Part shown: in pieces, positions 12,061-25,900 of the stretch
How positions within the stretch are numbered: the stretch's first letter is position 1
Layout of the letters: each line of letters opens with the position of its first letter
Assembly (NCBI GenBank): GCA_013398275.1
Contig: VZSE01015149.1
Coordinates: forward strand, 496,001 to 560,000
DNA: 64,000 nucleotides
Reading direction: 5' to 3'
From: Promerops cafer
Taxonomy: Eukaryota > Chordata > Aves > Passeriformes > Nectariniidae
Notes under the pieces: generated by a model
What the model was told of the DNA's origin: nothing
What the model saw: the letters and a program-made list of their open reading frames with translations, nothing else
The model's database searches: none
Made by a program: the position numbers and the translations under genes

Positions 12061-15000
12061 CGGAAAGTGAAAGTCACTTCAGGATAGAGGAACCTGGCCC
12101 TATTTCCTACAGTGGTTTCTGGCGTGCGTGGGGTTCCTACAGTACTGATTTGCCTAGGTGGGGTTTTAAATTTTCATTCGGAAATATTTGAGAGGCGAGA
12201 AATCTCATGTTTGTCGAGTACTTTCGTTTGCATAGGAAGGTTGTTAACTTAGGTACTCCGTGGAAATTGACAGTGGAACTTGTGAACCTTCTGTGGGGTG
12301 ACTGTACAAAAGACAGGAACGCTTTCTGGGTTGGTGCAAATGGCTTGATTAGTCTGCGAGATATTTATCTCTTTGCTGTGAAGGTTATAATTCCTCTCAG
12401 TTGACTTTCTGCTCAAGACCTGGGAAATCTTCCTACTGTGAGGATTGTTCTGCGATGTATTCAGGCCACCACAGCTTCTTAACCTGTTTGCTTGTTTTCT
12501 TGCATAGTTAAGTAGTCCTTGAAGTGGCATTCGAATACATCAAAGCTGTGGTTAAACCCTTACAACACACACTGAACAAAAAGTTGACTCTGTAAATGAA
12601 TAATTGAACAGAAAAAAATATTAATATGCCCGAACTCCTAAAAGGAGCCTTTGATAGAATTGGAAACTGAGCCCATAAGTCTTCATTCTACATCTGCTGT
12701 GTGAACTGTAGTTATTTTTGAGTGATACGTGGGAGGATGGAGGAAAGGTGCCTACAGTTGGGAAGAATTGTTTCTGTATGATCAAAATAACTTTAGAATG
12801 CATTTTTCAAGATTTAGCTAGCTTATGCTCAAAGCAGGATAAGACAAAAGAATAGTTATGATGGTGCAAAAACCGGGTTACAAAAGCAGTTTATTGACTG
12901 TGTTAAAGGAGGAGAGCTCTGATTAGAATGAGTATTGACTAAGGACCATGATTACTGTTGGATACAGGCAATGGCACGTTCCATTGACTAATACAGGTAG
13001 CAAGCACAGCTGCTAAATTGAGCTATGCCTTCTGACAGGGAGGTTAAAATAACATAATAATGGCTTTATGAATGTAGGCTTTTACTGGATTATCTGACCC
13101 TTTTCTGTTATATTTATTTAGAATCCAGTTTAGGAGTCCTTGTATGTGGGTATTCAATAAAGCAGGTATGTGTGCTTAATTTCTAGCTTCAGGGAGCTAA
13201 TAGAGCCTGAAACCTTTAATTGTCCAGTGATGGGTATAAACAGAACTGCTCAGCAGACTGGCAGAGCTGTGGTAGAGTATATCCTGTTCATACTTCAGGC
13301 ACACCAAGATGCTATGGCTACAAAGGAGGGTGGAGGGAAGGCCAAGTACAATCCTCCTCCATCAAAGCTGATGTTCAGAATCTTTCCAGTTAAAGATCGG
13401 GGCTGAAATAGACTGATATTTTATCTTTGAAATGTCTTAATAATAAAGATCTTCTGTCATGGACCCAATGTTGTCAGTGTCATAAAACAGGTTTTTGTCA
13501 TAAAAAATTTTACAACAGGTTTGTGCACTTGGTATGCACTGATCAATGCATTATTATCAAGTTGTGCCAGTAACATGAAACAGGGAGGATTTTTTCTTTC
13601 TTTTGTTTTTGAAAGGGTAGGACTGCTTTTCCATTACTTTCATGCCTTAATATGTTGTAGTTGTGATCAATTTTGATCACAGAAATTAATTTTACCCATT
13701 AATTTGGTTCCAAATTCTACAAGCATTTAAGTACATAAAACAGTAGTATGTTTCAATCACTGAATCCACTGCTTTCCACTCACTGTTTTATAGTATTGAT
13801 TTGGATAGTTGAGGTAGCTTTTCTACATACATTGATAGATTTCAAATATATACTATACAATGTTTTCCTTGCATGTATTGTACATATATAAATAATAATA
13901 TATTCATATACAGAAGGATACTAATATAGCTACGTTATACAATTCATACTGAAAATATTTTAAATTTTGCATTGAAAGACACATAAGTTGTATAGATCCA
14001 CTGTTTGGTTTATGTATATGACCTGTCGTGTACATGATAAAACACTGTACATATTTATGCATGTATACATGGATGCCTTTGAATATGGCATTTTCTCGTA
14101 ACAATATGAAATAAACCTCCAAATGTCATTTTTAGTCTTTAGGACGTTTTCTTTTCAAACCAGGCTCCAGAGTGAAATTTAAACAATTTATAACCAATTG
14201 TTTGTTAATATCCTGTGTACTGAGTGCATTTGAAATTTTGAGTTTGTGTATATGTCTGCATCTAGTGTGTATGTCCTTGTCTATGTGAATCAAATCTCAA
14301 GGCATAAAATAAAATAAAATTTGTGTTTAAAGAAAAATTTTTGGTTTTAAACCTTGACTATAGTACAGAATCTTACTGTTAAATTATTCTTCTATTAAGT
14401 AATTTAATTTTGTAGAGCATTTTCTACAATTCATTGTGAAATACCCTTAAAAACTGAAAATGTGCTGCTTATGGTGAGCCTGCCACTAAGTGTGTTAGTT
14501 TAAATATTTGATCAATGCCATATATGAAAGAAGGAAAGACAAGACAAAATGTTTTTGGCAGAGAATAGAAAATAGATAGTAGGTTGTACAAAGATGCAAG
14601 AAAACTTACTGTCTTAGAATTCAAAAAGAACACGCTTGCAGAAATGATGGTGTGATAGTACAGACCAGAAGTTCCCAAACTTAGTAGGTATATGATCATC
14701 ATCAGTCAATTCTGGCATCCAGGGTCACATACTTTTCCAACCATGCCAAACCAGAGCCTCATCTATGGCTCTTCTCCCACCTATCCTACTGCATGTTCCT
14801 ATCATTCAAGCTGGGATTGCAGTCCAATGCTCACATTTAGGCTTTCCTATCTGTTCCTGCACCCATAAAAGTTTATTCTTTATTTCAGACTTCGGTCCCA
14901 TCATTTCTCCTCCACATACCCATATCATCAATATTCACTTCCAGAAAGAAAAAAGTGGAACCTTGGCTTCCCCTGCATGCATGTACCTCCTTAATCCTGT

Positions 15001-18000
15001 TCTTCCTACTTCACCATGTCTTGGTCCTCTTCTATCCTGAACCAGAAGTGCACTCTGCATGGGGACAGCAGAGCTATTCATTATGTTGAATGTGGGTAGT
15101 GGCTGCAGTAGTTCCTAACTGTCCCACTGGTTTTATGGAGGCCAGAGGGCTATTGCTATGCTGGTTGTATAGGAACAGTGAGACCCAGAAGCTGTGGCTC
15201 AGTTAAGTTTTGAATGTAGCATGGAAGCAGGCGTAAGTGGCATTTGCACTACACTTTGGCCGCCCTTTTTATAGACAAGGAAGAAAAATCAGTAGCGGAC
15301 AAGCATGGAAAGGCAAGACCAATTTTCGTCAGAGAATAAAAAGCACTCATCTGCTTCTTCAACTAGATAAGCTAAATCAGTGAAAAATCCAAACAGATAT
15401 TTCAGTCTGTTTTACATCAGTTTAGCTTGAGTCAATTCATCAGGAAAAGAAAGCCAACTTCAAATTAAAATAAATTATTCTTTCTTGTGCAGGCAGGCCC
15501 TGAGCCATGTCTTTGGGAATCAGGAGTGACTGCAGTCCATGAAGTGTAATGCAAATAGATGAATTTTGGTAAGAGGCAGAAGCTTCAGTTGTTCAGTCTG
15601 ACCCATGAGAAGTAGTTAAAGCCAAGCAAGATGAGCTTTGAATGGGAGCTTTTGAACAAATGGGAATCACATTAACAAGAACACAAGACTCATATAATTA
15701 CATTCTTTGCTTGCATGTGAGAAAACAGACACCACATTGGTGTCTGGAGCAGAGATCTTTTTGTAGCCCCTTGGAAAAGGAATGGAAGTAGGTCAACTGA
15801 TGGCCAGAAATGGTTGGTTTAAAAAAACTTAATGTTTTATTATTCTAACATAGAGAGCATGTATACCCTAAGTGCAAATATATGTGGTTTTGTATATCAT
15901 ATGTTCAAATATCTTCCTGTCTTGAAATTTTTTAACCTTTCATAAGTAAGAATTTATTTGGTCATTTGATTACATTGACAAATGACTTCAGACACCTTCC
16001 TTCCAAAATCTTCCATGTATCTGTAGAAGACTTTGTTTTCTCTGCTAAAAACTGGGTAACACACTGTAACTTCAAAATTGCTTCTGGAGAATCCTCTATT
16101 CCCCCAGGAGATAACTCTGTTGGTTTTCTGAGCCAACAAGTACTTGTAGTATATTTTACAATCTCTGATGATAGTATGTTTTTCAGTTTAGCAAGGAATC
16201 CTATCTTAAGTTAAGCATTGTCCATTCCAGTAGTTCTCTTAATTTCTTGGTGATTACACAAAATCAAAATAGCAAACAAAAATCAAATACAGCACAATCG
16301 GCAGTATTCAAAGCATCCCTCATTTGCATTGTACATATCAAGGTATGTTTTGTTTTGGTTGCTACTTCCAGTTTGCAGTCTTTTCAGATGGGGGGTGGAA
16401 AAGATGATGCTGATAAGGGAATTCTAGGTTACTCTTGCATATAACTACCACTGAGTTCAGCTGTTGGGTGCATTGTTTTGTTTGTTTTTTCTATTTTTAT
16501 TTTTAGTAATTGTTGTACAATGTTTTAAAGATTAAATATTTGTTTTAGATAGGAGAAAATTAATAGACTATATGAAGCTGCATTTTAAAATATTTTCAAT
16601 ATTTTTTCAGTAGTTAAGTATATGAATTTTTGTATCAGCACATGAGATTGAGAATCAGCAGACATTGAGGATACTGTCCTTGCTTTGTTTCTTTTGTTCT
16701 AGGTAACAGGGATAATGGTTCATAGTGAGGCTTTGATAATTTTACCTCCATTGGGGTGGGATTCTCTCTTTTTTTTTGTCTTTTTCTTTCTTTTTTTTAA
16801 GGTTAAATGAGATAGCAAAGGCTGTCTTTTGATCTCTTTGTAGGCCTTGTTTTGGGTAATAATGCCAATTTAATTGAACATAAGGAGAACTTCTTTACTG
16901 CAATTATTTCTTGGGGCTTAGGAGAAACAGTATACCCATGGAAACAAATAACTATCCTGAATTGTGTGAGGGCATACAAGTTGGACCTAAACTGTGGTGG
17001 AAATTTTAAATGTTGTCTTGTGAATTATTTGTAATCTGACTTGCTATTTTCACAAATAAAACATGATATTTCTATATATTTGGTTCTAAAATTTTACAGG
17101 TAGGAAGAACAATAATAGAAAATAATATTTATATTTTTCTTCACATATTCTTCTTGCTCTTGTTTATCAGAGATAATAACAAAAATCCTAAGTGTGATAA
17201 AGTGATAAATAAGAAGGTGAGACATTAAAAACTAATTTGAACATTTGATACCTTTGATAAAATAATACATGTCTGAAGGAATTATAGAAAAGGTGCTGTA
17301 GTACATGGTTCTGAGCTCTGCAACATCCCTTCTAGTGTCTTCTGAGGAGCTTACAAAGAGGTACCTCAGGTTCAGAGTGGTTAGATATAGTGTAATATTT
17401 TCATTGCAATTTAATCCTTGGGTCCTCCAGAAGATAATACCAATGTAAGATAATAAAATTCTTTACCCCATTGCAACAGTAGTACGTAGATTAGTCACTT
17501 CAGCCCTGTAACAGGTAGGTCTGGAAAAAGGCAAACAAATTTTTACCTGAGTGAAGTTCAGCTGTCCTGTTCACATTTTCAGTTAGTGTTAAATAGAGAA
17601 AACTATTTATTATACATATATCCTTGAAGATTATGCTAATTTAGTTGTAAATGTGTTTGAAACTAACCTCTCATTTCCTCAGTTAGGCTTTTATGTTTGG
17701 TTTTGAAAATCTGAAAAATTTTAAAAATCAATATTGGTCTTATCCATGCTGAAGAGCTTTAACACTCTCAGTGTTAAACCATTAGACAAGACCAAGTTTT
17801 ATTTGTATATGACACTGTGTATGTAAGACATTCAGTACATTGTCAAACAGTCAGTTTTGTTATTGAAGGTAATTTGAAAGATGTTAAAAAAACTTGGCTT
17901 CCATATTATGCAGAAAATAGCTCTTTTTTTTCCAATTTAATATATAATTTTATATTTAATTTTTACTTATGGTAGTGCCCAGAAGCTCTACATATGAGGC

Positions 18001-21000
18001 TCTAACATGTCAGATGTGTAACAAAACAGCCTTTTCTGCATACAGCTGAATTACAAAACAGAATATAAATGTTTTCCAGTAGGCAAATACAGGGAGAATA
18101 AGAATTATGAGAGAGACTTAAGACCTCTGTGAACATTTCACCTAAGCAGAATTTCCACATAAAACGTGAGAAAGGGCAGAAGGTATCTTGGAATGCCTTT
18201 TGCATTACACATTTTAAAGGGCATCATATGAGAAAACATGGTGCAGGTCAATAAATTGATCCTCAAGGTGAAGATCATAGAATCACTATCAGGAAAACAA
18301 AGCCCATGTTCTGCATTATGGTAATGTATAAGAACTGTTATATAGGGGAGAGATGTTAGTTTATTCTCTTGGCTATAGACAGTTTAGCCTGTGACTGTAG
18401 TTTAAACTCTTCATAGCTTTATGTTTCATGTACTGATTGCATTACTTTTTAAAGACAAAGATGGTATGTAGAATGCCAGCAAGTTTATTTAGTGGAGTTG
18501 CAACTCCACTAAATATTGATTGATTTGCAACTGTTTTTTGGTGAAGTGATTCGCAACCAGTTTTTATTAAAATGGCCTTCAATTTATTAAATGACCTGTG
18601 CATTTAAGGCAGATTGAATTATTTTAAATTACAGTTTCTCCACTAAATAAATTTCTTTTATCTTTGGGCAAGGCAAAAAGAAAACCAAACCTTTAAAAAC
18701 CTTGAATTTTTTGTTTTGTATTGGTTGATTTGTTTGTAGCATTTTAAGGGAAGTAATTTACATATGTATCATTTAGACTAAGGAACTGATCACAGCAACT
18801 AGTCTCTGACTCAAATACATTCTGATATCCTCCACAAACCAACATAAAAGTATTTAAATCACTAAAATATTAAAAACTTACAACTTAAGTAAGAATTGCA
18901 ATTAAATTCCTCATCTAATTGCATTTTTATATGTTCAGAATCTTTAAGCTTTTGTTGCTTTTCTAACCTGAATGCATAATGTACTTCTAATTTAATTTTT
19001 GCTTTCTAATGTTTCTTCTTTCATGAAATGCTGCATTTTAACCAGAAAGGTAAAAGAATTGCTAAAATTTAAGACTTGATTAAGGCTGCATTAAACTGCC
19101 CAAGGAATTTTATGGGATCATTCATCTGTACAATAACAATCTCTATCTGTGCACAAACAGCTATGTAGCCACTTCAGCACAGGAGCTTTAGGTAAGGTGA
19201 ATCGCTTTCATTCAGACTTGCTTGCAATTTCCTTTACACTGGTTCAACAGTGCTTCAAAACTGATCTAACAGCTATGGTTGTGAGAATACTTTTTCAAAA
19301 AAACAAAGCTAGAAATGAGAGAATACAATAAGAAACTGTTATACTTTTGTTTTTAAATTGCTTCTTGTATTTGTGCCTTTTTTTAAACTTGACAGTATAA
19401 GTCCACAGTCTACCTGTAATTAGTCAATGATCTCTTAACACTCATTGCTGGAAAGGGCCATGAAGATCTGTGTAGAAGAACTCTAGGTTTTCTTCTGGGA
19501 TGCCCATTGGCCTCAAACTATAGCAGCTTGAATATCTTGTTTAATTGGAAGTCTGAGACCTCTCTAAAACCTCATCTTCAGATATAATATCCAAGAGGAT
19601 TTAGAATATGACTGAATATGCTTAAACTGAAAAAGTTGAAGCATTCTTCCACTGGCCATTTCTATTAGATATTCACTGTGCATCTATTAATTGAAATAGT
19701 CTTCACTCCTAAGATTATGCTGCTTTCCTTGCCACAATATCCAGTCAGTTTTATTGCTTTGGTCAGATGAAAACTGGAAATTTTCTTCAGGAATTTTTAA
19801 TACTGTTTTAATTAGTATTTATAATCTGTCTTTAATAAGATAGACATTTCTCTGTTCTTTTGTAGTTGTCTCACAAAATTTCTGCCAAGTTAATCTTGAA
19901 GCACTTGGATCATAACTGTTTGTTGTATTAAAAAATCGTACATTGAACTCATATAATTTCTTTTCATCTGAAAATATTGATATTCAGAGAAGGCAAAAAC
20001 ATTGTTTTTGATGTGTCTGCAAATTCCACTGTGTATATAGATGCAGGAACAGTTTGGGGGTGGCAGTACTTCTGCCTTTATCCATCATTGTTTTTTACTC
20101 CCTTGTTCATCTGAGGCTTGAAAAGGAATGTGCAGTCATTCTTTAGCATTCTCATTAAGATCAATAAGTCCTATTTGCTCATTTACCTTAAAATTTTTTG
20201 CTTCTTTGATTAGGGTGGGTAGTGTATCATCCTTTTGTTTATGTGTATGATTGGAGCAGTTGACTGCTCTCACTGATGAACACATTCTCTTTTGGAAGGA
20301 GCTCCATTCCAGATCAGTAATTATTTCCTCACTCTTTTCCACAAGGATGTAATTTCGGAATATTTATCTGACATCAGAGATTAGAGAACACCTTGTACTC
20401 AGGCTCACTGGATAAGATTGAATTCCAGTTTCTTTCTGAAGGTTTGTAGATCTTCCATTTGTGTACCTGCCAGCTCATATATGCCTCCACCCATTTATCC
20501 CTATGCAGGACAGATAACTGCTCACTGGAGACACACAGGGACTAATAGAAACTGAAATACTGCCATTTCCTTGGGGCAACAGCATCTTAAGAACCTTAGA
20601 TAAGCCACTCACTGCAGTAAGGAAATTCATCAGCTATGCAGGGAAAAAATACATTAGCATTCTATTGCAATGACCAGTGATGATGGTTTAGCCAGCACTG
20701 TTGCTGTCAGTATTGCAAGTATCACCAAAGCACCGGTGTTGTCAGACAGTGGTAGTGTCACTGACAGCTGCATGTCTTGTGCATGTTCTGTGTGTAAAGG
20801 TTTTAAAACATAGAATGTTCAGAAAAAGGCTGGGAGGAAAGTATGTGAGTGTGTGGTTCTGAAATCTGTGTATCCTGGGATGCAAGGTATTTTGCCAAGA
20901 AGTAAAAATAACACCTAATCCTGATTAATCAGGTCTTAAGGCTCCCAGTATCATTTTTGCCTTGTACCCTGTACTGAATTCCAAATTATGTCTGATGGGC

Positions 21001-22707
21001 TTTCCAGAGGAGAGTACTTTGAGTTTTCTTTATGGTTGGTTTCTTTACAGTGGGTGCATACTATGAAAAGACAGTGGTATGATTTAAACAGTGTAAAATA
21101 ACTAATTTTAATAATTTAAATTGGAAGGCCAAAATATTTAACTTTTTGTATTTGGTTTTAATTTAGCTTTTCTTTTCCACAATAGATCATTTTTACCTCA
21201 TTTATGTATCAAAACATACTTACAAATAAATATGCCATTTGACTTGTATTTGTTACTTCCTTCTACTAGCAAAAGGTTTTCAGTACCTTTAGAAGTTCTC
21301 TTTCTTATTTGATGAGATTCCTATTTTTTACCCTCTATTGTATTATTGTTTATGATTGTTAAGATAGTTTATTACAAAAAGGAATTTAAATTAGTGGACT
21401 GTTTAATGGGGGATTTATCAGTACTTTGTATATATTTTGCAATAAACTTGGTTGGTTTATAAGCGCCTACACATTGACAACAGTTGGAGAACTGTGATGT
21501 ATTTTGGTTCATCATGGTGCAGATTTTTTCAAAGTTAGCTTAAAAGTAGATAACCGCTTACTTAGGTTAAGTTTTTTTCTTAATGGTGAATAACTTAATT
21601 TTAAATAAACAATGCATTCTTTCCAGGGCCAAGAACTTCCCCAAATTTGGCACTGTCCAATGATGAGATGTAATCACCTTTACATTTGCTGGTTTTTAGT
21701 AGCAGGGATGATTTTGCCTGCAAACATTATTGTAAAAGAAGAGCAACAGATGTTTTTCACATGCCTATGCCACCAGGGCTCACATAAAGGCCCTGTCTGT
21801 CTTGGCTGAGCCATTGTGAGAGAAACAGGCACCGCAGAGTCTCTCATTGTATGACTTTTCTTCCAAAATTTGCAGGGACCACCTTCTCAACCATGCAGTA
21901 AGTCAAAACAAGAATCATGCATCTGTTAGTGTCCTTATTTTTATTAATCTTTGTTAGTTGATAAGAATGAATGTATAACTGAAAGAAGGTGAATGCTAGA
22001 ATTTCAGGTACTGCATCTCTTTTTTCACAGCCTTATACCCATCCATGTATATGATTTTTTTCAGCTGTAACTTCATTTTTAAGTTATATCTGCTGCTTTC
22101 CTCAGATGTTTCAAAAGTCTGCTTTCAAAAGTCTGATCTATCACAAGGAACAGGTTCAAAAGCTTGTATCATTTTAATTTTTATCTGCATCTTGGGGAAG
22201 CCTGAATTACCAATTAGAAAAACTGAAGTTCAGCAAAAATCCTCCAGCAGATACCAGTTGCTTTGCCTCCTACAGCTCGGAGGAAGAAATCTTACTGTAT
22301 ACTTTAAGCAGGGAGTGGAGTAGGATTCATATGCACTTGACACTAATAATGCTTAAAAGAATTTTAAGCTGGCAAAAAGCACATGCTGGATTTCAGACAT
22401 AAAATTTGACAGTAGAGGTTTAAATAAGACTGGACTCTCAAGAATGATGCCTTTCATCCTTTGTACACCCACTTACTCGCTTTACCATTTACGATTTCAG
22501 CTGCTTGATCTGGTATTTTCTGTCACTAATTCATGAGGTGATGTTTTTCTCAAACAGCTCTCCATTGAGTTTTAGATTGTTTTCAGACTGCCAGCATTAG
22601 AAGCACGTATTGCCATTTTAGTATCCAGCATGTGTAGTTACAGTGGGGCAAATCATTAGCCACACACTATTTTTCCACTTGGTATCTCTAGCTGTGGAAA
22701 TGAAATG
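12061..22707 (+). other. TNPO1 intron 1, left part; no gene recognised
   Basis: If exon 1 is right, this is intronic. It is AT-rich and unusually poor in recognisable repeats. I searched it by eye for the expected second TNPO1 exon (the Trp-Lys-Pro-Asp-Glu-Gln region) and did not find it. Open frames of 60-91 codons (for example 13170-13406) have no recognisable domains. Confidence 0.55.
18486..18515. repeat. Perfect 30-bp palindrome
   Basis: Two 15-base arms (18486-18500 and 18501-18515) are exact reverse complements with no spacer, centred on GTTG|CAAC. The pairing breaks at the next base on each side. The arms contain mixed sequence, so this is not simple AT repetition. Confidence 0.95.
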
Positions 22708-22970
22708 ATCATAGAATCATAGAATCATCAAGATTGGAAGGGACCTAAAAGATCATCCAGTCCAAGTGTCCTTCCAGGACTACCACTGTCAGCCCTAAAC
22801 CACTAAACTACATCACCCAGTGCCAGGTCCAGATGCCTGTTGAACACCTTCAGAGATGGTGGCTGCACCACCTTCTTGGGCAGCCTGTTACAATGCTTGA
22901 CCACCCTAACAGTGAAAATTTTTTTCTAATATCAGATTCTCACTTAAGGGCATTTCCTCTTGTACTCCCA
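22708..22970 (-). mobile_element. CR1 LINE fragment, antisense
   Basis: A clear CR1 3' end: 'ATCATAGAATCATAGAATCA' at the left, then 'AGATTGGAAGGGACC', 'GATCATCCAGTCCAAG', 'CCCAGTGCCAGGTCCAGATG', 'GGGCAGCCTGTTACAATG' and 'TTTCCTCTTGTACT'. It is 5'-truncated at about 260 bp. This is the only clear CR1 copy in intron 1. Confidence 0.92.
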
Positions 22971-25900
22971 TACTGGTATATTTGAAGAGATGGTGCTTCC
23001 TTGTCTAGATTAGTTGATCAAAGGCATTTTAAGTCTAGAGATCTTTGCAGTATTGCACTGTCTATTACTTCATTCAGCTGGACATTTCATGAATTGTAAG
23101 AATGGTGTTCCATCTTGTCAAAGCAGAATTCAAAATCAAAATGCTTGTGGTAATGTTCTAGTTGGTGAAATCTTGGCAGGTTTTTGTCCCTGCAGCTGAA
23201 AATGTTATGTGCATAATTTAACCCATGAACAGCAGGAGATTTGGGTTTCAGTTCTGACCTATAATAAGCCTGTACTATATGTTGGTGTTTGTTATCGGAA
23301 TTTGTATTGTCTTAATTGTTCTACAAACCAAGAAATATTAGTGCATGTTGAGGCCGGTCATCCGTTTTATCTGCAATGGTGTGATGGCTTTGTACCTTCA
23401 TATATATGGAAACTATTGCTGTGCTCTTTCCTCTATGCTCATTTGATTCATGAGAAGCAGAGGTATTCATTAAATAAAGAGGGAAGGTACTTCTGTCAGT
23501 ATAGTGGAATTACAGGCTGTCAGTTTTCCTGAGTACTATTTCATCTGTTCAATAGGATTCCACAGTGCAGACTTTTACAGACATTATCTGCAAAAAGAAA
23601 TACTGCTCCTCACCCTTGAGAAAAGAAGGCATGAAATCATGGACGGTGACTGCAACAATAATGAGCCATAACAGCTCTCCCTTTCACACTGGCAACAGTG
23701 TAACAGATTTCATGAGCAGATATGTTATTGTAACTGTAGATATGTTCAGAAAAAGTCTATCATCAAATTGATGGTGTTCCACGGACAGCAAATCACATTA
23801 CAGATTTATTTGCCTTGAATATTGAAATTCCAGTGCTCCAGGAAATTTGAGTTCAGTTTCATTACGAGGTGTTGTAGTATGGGAACATTTGTACACATAC
23901 ACAATTTCTAGTTTCATACACAACATAACACAAAAATTCTAGATAGAATTGTCTCAGGAGGGTAGAAAGCTAACATTTCTCTCAGTTTCTTCAGCTTCTT
24001 ATTCTCCTCCTAGACATACTGACCAGAGAGAATGAATAACAGTAGGAAACAAAGGTCAGTTAACAGTATACAAATCTGAAGTTATGTTACCTGAAAGCCC
24101 ATACATTTGCTGCCTTGAATATTGTTGTTAAATTGCTCCTCAGAGGTAGAAGAAATTCTGCCTATAGATAGGAAAAAATTTATTTTTTAAGATAGTCTTA
24201 ACCCTACCAATAAAGCACATTCTTAGTTTGCTACATTCCACAGAACTTTTTTCTTTAGTCCAAGGCTTATGATTATATGACAGATCATGCTGAATTCATT
24301 TCATCTTCTGCTAGGTGGTTTTCCTCTTGGTCTTTTGTCATCCAGTGTGACATTGAAGAACTCTTAAAAAATGAGGGTATTCTTGCAACCTTAGTTAACA
24401 GGAAGAGATCCATCTCCATTTGGCAAGTTAATATCCTTTGTGCCAGACTTAACCACAAAGTTCTACCTTCAACAGAATTACACTTGCAATAGTGGAATTG
24501 GTTAGTGTTGCATTAGAAAACAGTAAGCTTACAGCCTCTTCTGGCTCTTGTTTTTATACAACTCAACACAAATAAAAGTAATGTTGAGACTCCATCTTAA
24601 AAATATTTTTCTAAAGTTTGCTTGGGCTTCTGTTTAAAACAATTGTTATATCATAACCAATCAGCTCTGGAAAAGCAGAAAATTAATTTCATAGACGTTT
24701 CAGTCAGGAACACAAAATTCTTTCAAACTTCTTCATATCATCTTAGTAACCTGTCTGGTGCTTCACAGGGTCACACTGTCTTCTTCCTAAGACTATCCAA
24801 ATTAATTGTGTAATAAATGTTAATCTTGTGGCATATGGCTGAACTCAGACTGCACCAAATGTTTTAGAATGGATGCTCATTTCATATGTTGGACATGATG
24901 ACTACCAGCATTTTTTTGAAGTGAAACCTTAGGGCATGGCTCCAGGCACAAAGCATTGCAAAATAGTATAGCAGTAGCTATTCTGCATGAGCTCCTTCAC
25001 ATAAACACATTTATTCTGTGTTATGAGAGCTTTCTTCCTGCTTTGCTTAATCTACATCACTCTTAGCTTGACTTAAAAGGGTTTACACAGAAAGCTATTA
25101 TGGAATGTGTGTTATTTCTTCTGTGCATACCATCCTTTGCAGAGAAGCACTATAAGCAGTTTGTGTGGAAGTTCAGAAGGCTAGATTTCAGCAATTGATT
25201 GTATGATTGATTACCATTATTAAATATCAACATTATGGGTTACAATGCCTGAATTTTATGACAAGAAGGTTGCTATTAGAATTCTGTCAAAATTTTTAAA
25301 AAATTCCAATACTACCAATGGAAAAAAACTAAAGAATGGGAAAATTTTTCTAAAGGGTAAAGTGGTTGAAACTGTCTGACAGTTCTGAAATTAGGACTAT
25401 TTTGAGAATTCATTTTTATTAGAGAATAATTACTTGAAACTAGTTTCAAAACCACTGTCAGTGACAAGTTGTAGTTTCCAAATGTACAGCTTGGAGTCTA
25501 TGGCATTTGAGGGATGGGACATCTTCCTAGCAGTGCAGATCTTAGTCTCTTTTCTGGTTGATTGTTGGGAGGGATTTGCACGAGTTTCCTGTTTCTTTTG
25601 TAAGTGCACTGAGATTATGGAGGGATGGGGTGTGTATTATATTATGAATCTCCTATTTGTTCTGTCTATATGTGTTTTGAGTGTCAATTAATACATGTTG
25701 CTGATCAGAAACCAGATTCTAATCCAAGTTCCTGTTAGTATCTGTTTATGACATAATGAAAAGCAACAACAGGAGAGATTAAAAGACCTAGCACCAAATG
25801 CACTCTAATATGATGGTAAGGACACTTTGCAGGAAAAAAGTGGGGTTAATCACCTTGGGAAGAAGCAAGAATCAAAGCCTGTCTCACACATTCACAGCTA

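Noticed and set aside
11284..12087. 267-codon frame on the + strand across CpG island 1
   Set aside because: It passes through the 125-base N run and is open only because GC-rich sequence has few stops. Composition is low-complexity, and the TNPO1 exon 1 reading in another frame explains the site better.
23209..23532. 107-codon + frame in intron 1 with a plausible-looking composition
   Set aside because: No family recognised, neighbouring frames show no exon signals, and it lies within the TNPO1 intron.
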